NCBI GenBank assembly: GCA_946122785.1
Contig: CAMGYJ010000009.1
Span: 11,934,937-11,998,936, forward strand
DNA length: 64,000 bases
Direction of reading: 5' to 3'
Source: Linum tenue
Taxonomy: Eukaryota; Streptophyta; Magnoliopsida; Malpighiales; Linaceae
The stretch's first letter is position 1; each line of letters starts with the position of its first letter. Positions 31,799 to 45,000 of the stretch are shown one piece after another. A program made the translations under genes and the position numbers. The notes beneath the pieces were generated by a model. That model was not told the DNA's origin, did no database searches, and saw only the letters and a list, made by a program, of their open reading frames with translations.

Positions 31799-34793
31799 GG
31801 TTTCTTCGACACTTCTATTTTCTGTGGTTGGAAGGCTTCGGTGGAAGTGTGTTCTAACTTCGGCAAGGCAACTGGGTTTTTTGCTAGGGTTTTAGAATCA
31901 GAGTTACACTCTTCACCTTCAGCCCCCCACTCGTTCCATTTCTCTCTTCTCAGATATTATCAGAAAATGGGATTCATACAGACTTTACCTTTTACTACAC
32001 AAATTTTCTCAATAGCATCATTTCACTATTTTCTAGGTCGAAACCATCCTCCTATCATATCTACAATTTTTTGACTTTTTGAGTTTGTCTCTCTTATAAC
32101 TAGCTTATAACCCGGCCCGTTGGTCGGAATGTTCATATTTTAATATTTTTATTTTTATGTTATGTTTAAGTCTATTAATTCGTTTAAGTTTATTGAAAAT
32201 CATTCAATCGAGATGCTACATACAGAATGAATATATATGTCAAACATTCAGGGAAATACCCTCCTCATTTAAGAATATAAAAATGTATCATTAATCCCAT
32301 TTTCATAATGATAATTGAGCCCCCATTAAAATGATATTGGTTAATAGATTGTCCAGAAATATAGTTGCAACAACCATAACACCTAAAGATACAATAGTTT
32401 CCACTCTCCGTTGTACAACCAACTTTTTATCCCCTCCATCTTCAATCTCTCGACGTATATGTTTTAAACCAAAATTCAATTTATAATCCTCCTTCTGCAA
32501 CTCCATTTATGCTACTTTGATGGACCTTCTCTCCATGAACATGAATTTCTCTTTCAATTGAGTTTCTTTTCAGCTTGATCTCCAACTCCTCAATCCTCTT
32601 TCTTGTATTTGGCAAACTCATCTTCCTCAGGGCAGTTTTAATAAGCTCGTAAAACTAACACTCATCTTCAATTTCATCAATATGCTCTTCTCCTCTTCTC
32701 TGCCTTCACCTGATCCAGTTCACTTACATGCCCTTCAATACCCTCTCCATTTTCATTAATATCTTGATCATCTACCACTTCTCTCTCTTCAACAGCTTCG
32801 ATTTTGCTTCTATGTATTTCAATACCCTCCTTGGTCCAATCACTACCCTGACCAACTGCCTCTTCACTGCCTTCACTTGCTGTAAACTACTTCCATGACT
32901 TTTTATACACCTTCCTCAAAATCAAAATCAACTAACCAATATTAATTCATGGACTTGGATCAGTTTTAAACTCTCTATGAACATCTCAATACCACAAAGT
33001 CTAAATCTAAATATTTTTTCAGTTAATCATGAACTCGAGTTTATCAAAATCTAATCCACTCCTTCTAAGTTGGAATTCCCATCCCCCAAACTCATTTTTG
33101 GTTCATTTGATCCACATAACCATGATATTAAACCTCCAACTAAAATAAATCAAAGCATTTTACGAAAAGAACCCGAACCATGAAATTTACCTGCTACCAA
33201 ATCCAAACACAATTTCTTCCTCTAACCACTTCCCTTCCCAAACCCAATATCAACTATTACTCCAAGTTCATACCTCCAACTCCCTGTATGTTGCGTGAAA
33301 GTTTAATTTTAGCAATCAGTATGCTTGCAATTAGATTAATGGACACTAGCAAGTGCCAAAATTTCACCAGACGATGAGTTGTCTTCACTTTGAGTTTTGT
33401 CATAAAACTGTTGGCCCGATATGTTTATCAGTTTGGAGGCCATATGATGAGCAATACCGAATCAGTTGCAGCGAAGTTACTGGTCACAGTAATGACAATG
33501 TGAAACATGTGTTAACAAACACGAATATGGGTTACTTTTATGGATTGACATTAGAATGATGGGATTGGACAATGAGATCGTCCTTAGTTAAGCGACATGT
33601 AAATTGGTTCATTTGGTATGGAGGACACAAACCGTTAAAATTCTAAATTATTTGGGTGAGTTTGTATTTAGTGTTTTCAAAATCGTGGTATATGAGTTAG
33701 GTGATTAAAATATCTAAATCCAAACGAACCGACCCACGTACACCCCTAGAAAGAGTTTCAAAACTTAGTATTTAAGTGGAAAAAAATGTTCAGAGAACAG
33801 TCTCTTATAGTTTGCACAAAGATATGATTGCTTCACTATAGTTCTGAAAATTAATGGTAATTTAAGGAGTGAGAAATAAGTTCATAAAAGGCTAAATAAC
33901 TCAATGTCATAGTGAAATTTTATAGCGAGTATCATCTGAGATTTGTGGGTAGTATAACAGTTGTGGTTATACACAAAATGCGTAGCGGGGTGGCACCAAT
34001 TTCTACCACCTAGATTTTGGAATTAATTAAACTAATGACAGGCACAATTTGCTACTTTTTTCCTGTACAAACTGGTAACTTTTTCGTTTGATTAGTTCTA
34101 CCTTCTAAATGCTAACTTAAAAGCTTAATAAAATCTTTAGAAAAAAAGTTTGATAAAAGAAAGGTTCGATAGATAGGATGGGCCCAGATCAATGTTTGTT
34201 GTTGGTCAATTAATATGTTGGACTTTGTATGTGGGCAGTATAAAGGGTTTTAGGCATTTTTAGCAGTTAAGGGTCCAATTCCTGCGGCATTTGGGCGGGA
34301 AGACTAAAAATAATGGAGAAAATCGGACTAAAATGCCCCTAACGGAAATTAAGGAGAGGGCTGGAATTTTTGAATGGTGAAAAGGAAGAAAAACTCCACC
34401 ATTAATTATTCTATGGATTTTCGTCAAAATTTCACCGATCATGATTGGATTGACTCGATCTCAACAATATGAGACATGAATTGTCAAATTTGCCACTCCC
34501 TATTACTTATCTTACCCTCTTTCGAGTTTTTGACACTGCTTTCACCATCCTGCTCCACCAATATCATCAAGGAAAATGTATACTAAACGAGTAAATTATG
34601 CAATTTAATGAATTTTTTCACATCATCAATGATCCACAGTGGGGAGAAAAAACATTGGTCATCCACGTTTACATGTGGACGCTAAACTAAAAGGTGACAT
34701 TCATTCCTAATTCCTAGAGTGCAATGGCGAGGAACACACTTCCCCCAACCTTAAGTTTAATAGTTGGACGAACAGACACAAAAATAAGTTATT
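31799..34793. other. Intergenic, no recognised gene
   Basis: The first 200 bases are the PPR promoter/5' UTR. The remainder is AT-rich. Around 32500-32930 a CT-rich stretch (cttcaatctctcg, ctcctcttctctgcc) is open in short pieces but shows no family motif. At about 33700-33752 the string aaacgaaccgacccacgtac followed by acccctag resembles the right end of another hAT-like element whose left end I could not find. Confidence 0.35.
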
Positions 34794-34803
34794 CACTATC
34801 TCA

Positions 34804-36121
34804 GGAAAAAATCCAAAAGTACCACTGTTTAAAAAAAAATTTGCAAAAATACCACCCAACCCCAAAAAATTCCAAAAATACCACCCTTTTTCAAAAACCG
34901 CCACCCCACCCAGCGGTTTGGTCGAAAACCGCTTGTCGGGGGCGCGGTTTTGGACCAAACCGCGGGCCTAGGGGGCGGTTATAAAAAAAAAAAAAATTTG
35001 GACCAAAACCGCTGGGTGGGGCGGCGGTTTGGCCCAAAACCGCCACCCCGACCAGCGGTTTGGTCCAAAAGTTCGGTCGAAACTTCAAACGAACGTAACT
35101 TTGCACTCGGGTATCCGATCGTAGCGATTTTTTTTTTCATTTCGCATAACTTTTCAAGATCTACAACTTTTACTAGGATTAAATTTTCAAAACAGGAACT
35201 ATTTGTGGATATACGGGACCTTGAGAATAACTTTACCTTTACTTTTCAGAAATCCATGTACATTTTGAAATTATGATTATATTAAAAGTTGTAGATCTTG
35301 AAAATTTATGCGGAATCAAAAAAAAGTTCATAACATTCGGAGTTTGGAGCACAAAGTTATGGCCGCCCAAAGTTTGACGAAAGGCGAGACCCGGCGGTTT
35401 GCGGCTTGCAAGATCTCAAAAAGTTTGCGGCCTCCATTTTTTGAATCCGAATAACTTTTTGAGATCTTGCAAGTCTCAAACAGTCGGGTTCCGTCTTCGT
35501 CTCGAAAAAACGTCATTTGCCACCCCGAACGACCTTTTTTTTTATTTCGTCAAACTTTGGGCGGCCATAACTTTGTGCTCCAAAATCCGAATGTCATGAA
35601 TTTTTTTTTATTCTGAATAAATTTTCAAGATCTACAACTTTTAATATAATCATAATTTCAAAATGTACATGGATTTCTGAAAAGTAAAGGTAAAGTTATT
35701 CTCAAGGTCCCGTATATCCACAAATAGTTCCTGTTTTGAAAATTTAATCCTAGTAAAAGTTGTAGATCTTGAAAAGTTATGCGAAATGAAAAAAAAAATC
35801 GCTACGATCGGATACCCGAGTGCAAAGTTACGTTCGTTTGAAGTTTCGACCGAACTTTTGGACCAAACCGCTGGTCGGGGTGGCGGTTTTGGGCCAAACC
35901 GCCGCCCCACCCAGCGGTTTTGGTCCAAATTTTTTTTTTTTTATAACCGCCCCCTAGGCCCGCGGTTTGGTCCAAAACCGCGCCCCCGACAAGCGGTTTT
36001 CGACCAAACCGCTGGGTGGGGTGGCGGTTTTTGAAAAAGGGTGGTATTTTTGGAATTTTTTGGGATTGGGTGGTATTTTTGGAATTTTTTTTTTAAACAG
36101 TGGTACTTTTGGATTTTTTCC
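34804..36121. mobile_element. MULE-type palindromic element with 578-bp arms
   Basis: The termini are GGAAAAAATCC and GGATTTTTTCC, with a direct repeat of 9-10 bp (actatctca at 34795-34803 and 36122-36130), the Mutator signature. The left arm (34804 to about 35381) and right arm (about 35543-36121) are nearly identical inverted copies, differing at only a few positions plus A-run lengths. The spacer of about 160 bases has its own smaller inverted repeat around gcaagatctcaaaaagtt. The arms contain many gcggtttggtccaaa/ccaaaccgc units. There is no coding capacity. A transcript would fold into a long hairpin. Confidence 0.88.
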
Positions 36122-36165
36122 ACTATCTCAACCTACCAGTGCAAAGGTGGAGAAGCAACACTATT

Positions 36166-37253
36166 TTTTCTTTTTTATGGGCAATATCAAAAATTTTTAT
36201 TAAGCTCTATGTGTGTAAACACATCTTGATCATACACTCTGCAACTAACAATAACTACTCTACCTCTCACTACCTCTATACATCAAACGAAACTCCTACT
36301 AGTTACCGCAACTACACAGCTAATGCATTTACTGCATAAAAACAGCTCTACAATCCAGATCCAGTGCTGCATTTCCTTGCCTTGCCAGCTCAATCAATCT
36401 TCTGACTGTACGAATCACCTCCCCATGCTGCATTGACTTACCTCCATACAACCTTCCACACCTTTCCCGCCAGACCAGACTAACTACCAAGTTCCAGACC
36501 AAACGACCCACCAATGCTAGAGCTTTCTTCCCCTTGAACTTTCGGGCTGCCCACTGCAAGTAGTCATCATAAGTAGCCAGCTGAGGACATCTTTGATCAA
36601 GCATTTGCAAACAACCCTTCAGCACCTCAAACGTGTAACTGCATTGGAAGAATAAGTGATCTCTATCCTCTGTGTGAGCATAACAGAATAGACATGTATC
36701 ATCCTGCACCTTTCCCCAGCTTTTCAGCTGAGCCAATGTGGTTATTCTATTTCGCGTCACCACCCAGCTTAAGAAACTATGTCTTGGAGCTGAGTGTCTA
36801 CCCCATACTAGCTAGTGTCAAGGGACTGAAGGTCTAACAGGCTGTAAATCCTGCCAGACCTGTTTTACTGAATACTTCAACACCCTTTTATCCTTCCAAT
36901 AAACCTGTGTACCCCAACATCGAAAAAAACCTTCCACCTTATCCCTTACCTTTAGTAATCTCTTCCAAATTCAAGAAGATGTGCTGCTCACTCTTAATTC
37001 CCAGAAACTTAGCTGTTTAATACGATATAAGTAATTCCACGCAACCCACCAGGACCCTTCTTTTGCAAGCAGGGCCCATATGTGTCTCGTAGTGCAGGCT
37101 ATATTCCAAGTTTTTAGACAGCGAATGCCAAGCCCCCCTTCTTTCTTTGGAATTGCTATCAAATCCCAGGCCATGACTACTTTCATTCTCATGGAGTCAT
37201 CATCCACCCCCCAGAGGAACTTACAGCAACTCTGTTCTATCTCCTGCATAGTT
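36166..37253 (-). mobile_element. 5'-truncated LINE with 15-bp TSD
   Basis: The direct repeat agaagcaacactatt occurs at 36151-36165 and 37254-37268. The plus-strand T-run just after the left copy (36166-36176) is the A-tail of a minus-strand element. The minus strand encodes the end of ORF2: EIEQSCCKFLWGVDDDSMRM, KKEGGLGIRCLKTWNIA, then after a decayed stretch VTRNRITTLAQLKSWG and the zinc-binding segment CLFCYAHTEDRDHLFFQC (zf-RVT). Some frames are interrupted. It is dead on arrival because reverse transcriptase is missing. Confidence 0.88.
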
Positions 37254-37287
37254 AGAAGCAACACTATTCTTCTAACTCAAAGTGTTT

Positions 37288-37665
37288 TGTTATAAACGCG
37301 CTGCTACGGATCGGGAAATCGCCGGAATCAACAAAGCAAGAATACGAAAGCGAGAATCGAAAACACGACACACGATTTACGTGGTTCACTAACACGATGT
37401 GTGTTAGCTACGTCCACGGGCGAGAGAGAGCCGATTTCACTATATCGAGGAGATTACAGATTACAGAGGAGTATGAGAAGTATTTATAGTACTTCTCCAT
37501 GTGGGTCTAAACCTAATCCAATATGGCAAAGGAAGCGGTTACAGACCAGGCCCAGAACCCGAACCCAAATAACATTGAGCCCATACACCGTGGGCCGGAA
37601 ACTTACAGCGAGACCCCCGATTACCAGTCGTAGCGGCTGATAGTCCGATTCAAGTCATATCAACA
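37288..37665 (-). repeat. Solo LTR of the Copia element 1 family
   Basis: The 378-bp LTR reads TGTTGATATGACTTGAATCG ... GTTTATAACA on the minus strand. It matches the LTRs of the element at 859-8241. Flanks are TGTTT (37283-37287) and TGTTC (37666-37670), a 4 of 5 TSD. No internal sequence remains, so this is the product of LTR-LTR recombination. It is the most complete LTR copy of this family in the window. Confidence 0.88.
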
Positions 37666-37670
37666 TGTTC

Positions 37671-38259
37671 AATGGATAGGCTAATACTCTAAGATTGGAT
37701 AGGGTGCTAATATAATAGAACTTGGGAACTTAGGGTGCCTTCAACTCGGGTTATGGGAGTGGAAATAGATGAGGGATGAGAGATTTGATAGATTAGGGAA
37801 TAGATTGAGGAAGGAAGAGGGGGAAATGAGGGAATTTGGGAAGAGAAGGGAAGAAGAGAGTTCGACTCTTTATGGTTTATGGTGTACGATGACAGCAAGA
37901 GGAAAGGGGTTCGGCTAAGAGAGAGGGAGAGAGATAATTAGATTTAGGAAAATTTTAATTTTGATATAGTTTAATTAATCAAGTCTCAAGTGTACAATAT
38001 ATAACCCGATGGATTCCCTTTAATTATCTTTATTTTATGTCTACTACAAAAATGCAAAATACTCCCAAAAACCAGCATAAAAATACCAAATAATTCACAA
38101 ATAACAAAAATACCAAACCTCATAAATAATTGTTCAAAATACCAAAACAGATAGAATAATAGTAGACCCGGTTTCTATCATACCACCCCTCCTCGACAAC
38201 AACCTTTCCCTCAAGGTTGAACCCGGTGCATCCTAATTCACTTTTCCTTCCTCGATCGC
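37671..38259. other. Intergenic, purine-rich
   Basis: A GA-rich stretch (about 37740-37960) is followed by AT-rich sequence with repeated aaaaataccaaa units at about 38050-38150. No gene is seen. Confidence 0.35.
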
Positions 38260-40490
38260 CAGCTCATCGACCTCATCCTTGCATATTCCCACAGGCAGCA
38301 TCAAGTAGGCATTGACACATTGGTACCCCCACCGTGTACCTCTCGTTGCAGTTAAAGCAACTACCATCCATGCGCTTCCCCTCAATCTCTGACGAAATCG
38401 GTCTCACAAAGTCCCTTAATGGCAAGCGGGGGTCACGGCTCCTGTGTTTGTGTCGTTGCGGTCACTGTTCCTCCCCTATACATGCTCCTCCACTGATCAC
38501 CTTTTGAAAGTGACCGACATTGCTCCGCTAGCTGGCAATCTCATCATCGTTTCTACATGCAAGTCTAAATGTAACTGGCAAAGATTCAGATTCAAACAGA
38601 GTAGTCAAAATCCCGATTTAAATCCTAAAATCCTACGGTTTTACGATTTTACTTACCTATTCCGATTCTGATTTCACTATAAAATCTATGGACCTTAAAA
38701 TCCTACACTATTCACGATTTAAATCCTTAAAATCTTTAAAATCTTACGTTTTTACGATTCAAATCTTAGAGTCAATTTTACATTCCCCCCCCCCCCCCCG
38801 AATTTGCAAAATTACGCCTCTTTTTCTTCTCCTTCACCAACATCATCTAGTTCTCTCACACTAACCACCATTAATTATAATCAATTCACATCAACGTATT
38901 AATCCTCATCGATTCACCACCTCTTAACATTAACCTTGATAAATTGGAACATTAACCTTGAAAATTTATCATTGTAAGTGTTATGTGCTTTTGTGTTATT
39001 CATGATTTTCCTTACTAATATTATTTCGTTTACATTTTTATATGGACCTTAAAATCCTACTATTTTACGATTCGATTTTACGATTCCGATTTTACCCCCA
39101 TTTTTTATTTTACGTAAAATCCCGATTTTAACTGCTTTGGATTCAAACACTTTCACAACTGCATCTAATTTGGGCCTTAGACTTGCCATGCACAAGTCCA
39201 CCAAAAAATTTCTCTTTCATGCCTTGCACATGTTCCTTAACTTCAAAAACTCGGCCCGGTACCCATCCATTGTCCTAGTCTGCCTCAGTTTAGCAAGTTG
39301 TTTTGGAACCCACCCTTCTAGTCTCCCAGACTGGAACCTAAGTTCCTCATGAAACTTGGGTAATGTGATCAACATCTTGGCATGTGCATAGGACCTCTAC
39401 ATTCATTTCCACCACTGGAGGCATCTCCCACTAAGTATAAAGATGACATATGTGCCTTCCTATCCTCTTGTGTGAGATGGTTCTTAACCACCGGTCAGTT
39501 ACATACAACCTCAGCGCAACATTCTCTTGACCATTCAACTTTGGGAACTCAATGGTCGGAAGCTTAGCCCTAAAAACTTAATCTTCATCTCGATCAAAAG
39601 TGGGGTTATAACCACCATACATGCCAATGTCACCCCCGCCTTGGTGACCATAGTAGTTCCCTTGCTCCCTATTTAGCCTAGGCAGATCGGGAAACTCCAA
39701 AGCGTCTTCTTCCCATGGATACCCAATGTGGCCTTCTGCTCCTGTCTTCGAGCACTGTCCTATCTCCTAGTTCCTTTTCAAGCGGTAGTTTTTGCCCTTA
39801 AGAGTCACCATGGCTGGATAGATCGACTTTGTCCCTTCAAAATAGCCCTTCCATCCTTCATGTTTGTCGTTGCCCCTGCTGTTTGGGTGGGTACGAATCG
39901 GTTTGGTGCAAATCTAATTTGTCCAATACTTATTTGAATGGGTCTGGTTTGACCCTGCCAATGTAGTCAAAAGCGTGATTCTATGTAGAAGCATTTTGGT
40001 GACATAAAATCGTTAGCTTTTCAGCTTTATAGCTCGATGTTGACTACATTAGTAAGGAAAAGTGTTATTCTACGTAGAAACGTTTTGGTGACCTAGAAGC
40101 ATAAAAGCGTAAGCTTTCAAGTTTTAAATTGTGATTTTGACTACATTCGACCCTACCTGACAAGTTCATGTCATCTGTTCGGCACGACCCTCCTATAGGC
40201 TGACCTGAGTCAACCCATGCTCCTTCATGGTCTTCCAAGCTCAACTCATCCGGCTCCACCATGGGGTTTGGACCCGGTTGGCCCAACTCACCATGACCCG
40301 CTTCCAAATCCTGCTCCTACTCACTAGACCTCAGGTCCAACAACCCAAACCCACCTCCCAGACTCACGAACTCGTAGTCTGGTATCTTCTCCTTCACGCG
40401 GATCACTGCAATCTCCCTAAACTCATAAATAAATTTTCAAAATCCCAAAACAAATAGTACCCGATAATACTCTATTTCTATTATAACATC
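38260..40490 (-). pseudogene. Ty3/gypsy gag relic
   Basis: The minus strand at about 39350-39240 reads EELRFQSG, then LAKLRQTRTMDGYRAEFLKL, the pattern of a Ty3/gypsy retrotransposon gag domain. At about 38365-38290 it reads MDGSCFNCNERYTVGVP followed by Cys, a gag zinc knuckle of the CxxCxxxY type. Frames are broken repeatedly. A MITE (38599-39139) sits inside. A sequence like ttcaaaataccaaaacagat occurs at about 38126 and, slightly changed, at about 40435 in direct orientation, perhaps LTR remnants. No protease, reverse transcriptase or integrase is visible. Confidence 0.6.
38599..39139. mobile_element. MULE-type MITE with 10-bp TSD
   Basis: The left end is gagtagtcaaaatcccgattt and the right end aaaatcccgattttaactgc, imperfect inverted repeats. 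The direct repeat gattcaaaca flanks it at 38589-38598 and 39140-39149. The interior repeats ttttacgattt/aaatcctaaaatcc units and carries a run of 16 C at about 38785-38800. It is inserted within the gypsy gag relic. Similar gtagtcaaaa...gattttgactac sequence occurs at about 39964-40150 and near 300. Confidence 0.65.
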
Positions 40491-40689
40491 CTATATGCTA
40501 GCACCATGCTAAAAATAATTAATAAGAGTATTATAGTAACTACTGTATATAGTAGGCTCTTCCTCCACATCGTCCTCCTCCCGTTGCTCTCTGCCCCCTG
40601 CCTCCACCCTACTTCTTTCCCTACGTGTAAAAAAGATCAGAGGGTTACTTGTAAAAAAATTATATTATCATTATAAAAAAATATATTAC

Positions 40690-41300
40690 CTTTTCATCCT
40701 TTATGATGTTTCTGGTTCGCTTTGTAAGGTTTCTGGTGCGGTTTTTCGTCATTTTGGTCTACTTTACGAAAGTTATGGTGTGGTTGCACATATTTGTGGT
40801 TTACTTCCATGGAACCTGTTGTAAGCTCTATGAGTTTTTTGGTATGCTTCAAGGAATTTGTGGACATGTTTCTGATGTTTTGGGTATGTTTCAGAGAACT
40901 TGTGATCAGCTTTATGGGGCTTCCGGTATGGCTTACGAAACTTGTTGTCGGGTTTATGAGGATTCATGTTTGCTTAATGGAACTTGTAGTCGACTTTATT
41001 AGGGTTTTTCTATATGCTTCAACGAACTTGTGGTAAACTTTGTGAAGTTTCTAGCATGCTTTAAAAACTTGTGGAAGCTTTGTGAGGTTTCTGATATGCT
41101 TTAAGAAACTTGTGGTCAGCTTTCTATATTTTCTAGTATGCTTTATGATCTATAATTTCTTATATGCTTTAGAAAACTTGTGTTCAGCTTTCTATATTTT
41201 CTTGTATGCTTTATGGTCTATTTATGTTTTGTCTGGTATGGTTTGTCGTGTTTCTAGTATGCATTTTTCTTGTTTGTTTTATGAGACTTGTGGTCGTTAC
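40690..41300 (+). repeat. Degenerate minisatellite, about 45-bp units
   Basis: Diverged tandem units follow the pattern tatgctt(t/c)aa.gaacttgtggt followed by cagctttatgaggtttctgg. At least ten are readable, for example near 40850, 40880, 40930, 40980, 41015, 41060, 41100 and 41170. Because the unit length is often near a multiple of three, the plus strand has long open stretches rich in Phe, Cys, Val and Met. These are repeat artefacts, not genes. Confidence 0.75.
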
Positions 41301-42057
41301 CGGCTAAAGATTATACACTGAATAAATGAACAGCGACACAAGCGTGTTCACCCCATAATTTTTTAAAATGACAAATTTGTCCATCCTTTAAAAAGCTGCA
41401 TTAATCGTGATCAACCCTTAAATATAAAAAATTCATCAAAACGAATTATTACTATTGATTACAGTTAGTATTAACACAATACAAATCGAGTGTTATCATC
41501 CCTCTTAACTGCAATTAGTGTTAAGTACACCATATGTTGATGCCTAAAGACTCATAGATGATTACGCGACAAAGAGAAGACAAGAACAACCCACTCAAAG
41601 GAATCTTGCAAAGGAGAGTACTTACAATTCCTCACCTAAACTTAATTTGTCAACGACATTATGGGAGTGGAGCATGGTACTTGGAGAACCAATTCCAAAT
41701 TTTTTCTTTCTTCTATCTCGGATGCAATGATGCATGTGTTGGGAAAGACTAGATAGTAAACAAACATCTGCTGCAGACATGCAACTCCATTGCTACATGC
41801 TTTTCTGTGTCTTGAAATTCATTCTAGGAACGAAAAAGAGAAGTAAGCATTACACAGTTGGGAGTTGGTGAGAGAGCCTAGACAGAGCGTAGTAGTAATC
41901 ATCAAGTTACATATAATAATATTATCATTCAGAGGCTAAAATGATCACATCATCAATCTTCATCAGCCGCCTACAGCTCTACTGACGAAGAAACTATAAC
42001 AGAAGTACACAATCCAACAAACATTCAGCAGAGTTGTAGAGTTCCCATCCCATGGCA
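41301..42057. other. Intergenic and U2AF65 3' region
   Basis: AT-rich DNA with no recognised gene. The part from about 41780 to 42057 lies directly downstream of the U2AF65 stop codon and probably contains its 3' UTR. Confidence 0.4.
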
Positions 42058-45000
42058 TTAGCCATCGTACTCTCCTGCATTGTACTTGTGTTCTGGATAA
42101 AACACAGCCACCACCTCATTGCCGCCGAATTTCCTCCCGTTCATACCTGCTCGGGCGTTTGTTGCACCATCAACATCTGCGTACTCCAGGAACACCTGTA
42201 TTTCCACACAATAACAAGAATTAGTGGATCAGCTACAACTCTACAACAGTCTCAAAAGACCGTAATCAACCATCAATAACAACATTGTAACAGTCTTTAA
42301 CTTACCTTTCCAACACCAGGAGAAGCACTACCATCCGGTTGTGGGCGGGGGATGACGACATTCACCAATGTACCTGCATTAAGAACATGAAAATATGCCA
42401 AGCCAAAACACAAATACATAGACAATCCATTGCATATATAATAAGAGGAGATTAAGCAGCCTTCTGTCGCTGTATCTTAGGGCTGGTTCTCTATAGCAGA
42501 CCGTAGGACTACAAGATGCTGGAAAACAGACATACAAACCACAAGATACAAAACAAAACAAATCACTTGACAGATCATTTTTGTTCTCATTAACTCAGGA
42601 ATGGTAGGGTTAAAAGATGATACCAAATTTACTGGATTCTGTTCTCATGTCCTCCATTATCTCTTCATACTCATCATCATCTCTGAGCTCGTCCACAGTA
42701 ACTACTTGAGTTAGGCATACAACTTTAGTTGCTGGAGGTTGTAACATAAGCCTCTGCACAAAGACAACCAACATCAGTAAAACAAGACCAAATTAAACAA
42801 ATGTGCAACTAAATTAAAAATTCAGACTATGATTACCTGTATTGCAATCTGCTGCTGGGCATGTAGTAGTACACTTTCTTGTTCAGGTCTAGGTTGGCTG
42901 CTGCCTTGGTTGGCGCGCCTAACAGTGAGAGTCTTATCACCCATTTTAATTCCATTCAAAGCAGCACAAGCTACATCTGTAACAGCAACATCTTGATACA
43001 CACAAAAAGCATATCCTTTTGAATTTCCTGTTTCTCTGTCTCTCACTAGGTCAAAACCTCTAAGAGCCCCAAAAGACTCCAACAATTCTCTGATTTGTGG
43101 TTCTGTGAAGTAATACGGTAGCCCACCCACAAATACTCGATCTGGACCCTCGAGCCCACCCGAAGAGCCAGGACTTAATCCAACCGCGGCAAGGTTAAGG
43201 TTACCACTGGGTTGGCTAGGACCAAGTGTTGCAGCCAGGGAGGGGTTATAATCACTAGGCCGACGTACCTTGACAGGTGCACCCTGAAATTTCAAAAAAG
43301 ATCTGAAAAAGTCAGTAGATGCCCATATCAACACCATACTGTACAACTTGTAGCCGAAGATTCAAAGAAGCAGATTTCTACCTCAAAGATAATTCCATCT
43401 AGAGCCATGGCATTACTGGCCTCCTCAACAGATCTCATCTCCACAAATGCAAACTTCTTTTCATGATTTATATAGACATTTACAACAGCATCCCCTTATA
43501 AAACAAACAAATACGTTCAGGGACTGGAAAATCAAGGGCAGATTCACTGCTTTCAATGAAAACAAACAACATAACATATGATTAAATTAACAACATACCA
43601 GGGCCAGCAGTGTTTCCTCCAATGGCTGCCATGACCTGACTGAAATAGGTAGCTACAGACTGCAGTATGATAGAGCATGTCAGAGTGGAAAAGGTCTGAA
43701 GATCTACTAGAAACAAATGAAGAAGAATAGCTACCTGTTCATTGGCTGATGGTGGAAGCCCTCCAACATAGACCCGCCGAGCATGCCTAGTAGCCTGGAA
43801 GCATGGGAGACAATATATGAACAGGGGAAAACTAGAGATATTAAACCAAGGCCGAAGCATGATATACACTGTAATTAAGCATCTTAAACAAACAGACCTG
43901 CTGAGTCATTGCTTGAATGGGCATGACAGGCAGAGAACCAAACTGTTAGTGTTAAAATACACAATATGAAATTAGAACAAACCACAGAAAGGCATAATCA
44001 ATATATTATAATATTGAGTAAGCTATACCTGTCCATTAGGAGTCGGAAATAAGTTTGGAAACATTCCTGGGATGGGAGGAGCGGATCCAGGAATTTGGCC
44101 TGCAAAGGTAATGAGCCGAAAGTTAGAAGACCTTGTAGATGAACTTTAACTATAATTAACATATGACAAAACTGCCATATCCTTTTTGTAACTGCAGACT
44201 AACCTGTTAGGAAAAGGTAAAGGAATAGATGGGGAAAAGGTATATTAAAGATGCAGGTTTCGGAGGAAATATTCACAAAACTACCAAAACAGGCAATAGT
44301 TTCCCGCTGAGAGACGAACAACAACCATCAAACTGGTGCCCTGATTCCTCTTTGTACATTTAAGCTATGGGGTGTCAGCTCATAAGCCATTGTCAGCACA
44401 TTGGGGCAACCAGCCCAACAGTTCCTTCTCACAACAAAGACAAAGACACGGAAACAACAAACAAACACCAAAAACACAACAAAACCAAAAGCTCTCTCAG
44501 TTCCAGAATAATTTCATAGTAAGCAAGAACAAAATATAATAAAGCAAGCCAACGCGACCAATATCATTTAAGAACTGTTTTCAAGCTCTAATTTTCCCCT
44601 TTGAGAAACGAAATTGGGACTTGTGCTTTAACAGAATTCAATAAAGCAAGGTACCCACTACATATCGTACTTAAAACAACCAATAAAGATAGCAGTTAAG
44701 AGACAGAGTTGTCTGGGTACCTGTAGTAGCAGCATTGACAGCAGCAACAGCAGCAGCCATTGCAGATGCAGGAGGAGCCAAATCAAAGCCACTCACCCTT
44801 TTGCTATAATCAGTTTCAATAGGAGTAAGCAAAGGAACAACCCTATATAATCTAGAGCCCCCACCCCCTCACACCAACCCTTTTTTTCTTTATATTACTA
44901 GTTATTATAGCTTGTAGGTACCTCTTGGAACGTGATCCTGAACTGGAGGGAGACCGAGAACGAGATTTCGATCTCTGCCTTGATCTACCCCTCGAAGGAG

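Noticed and set aside
34724..36034. Open frames with repeated GRGGGFGPN-type peptides around 34.7-36.0 kb
   Set aside because: They are translations of the inverted arms of the MULE palindrome and occur on both strands by symmetry.
40703..41036. Long plus-strand open frames rich in Phe, Cys and Val that could pass for a small membrane protein gene
   Set aside because: They coincide with the roughly 45-bp degenerate tandem repeat, appear in two frames at once and have no family motifs.
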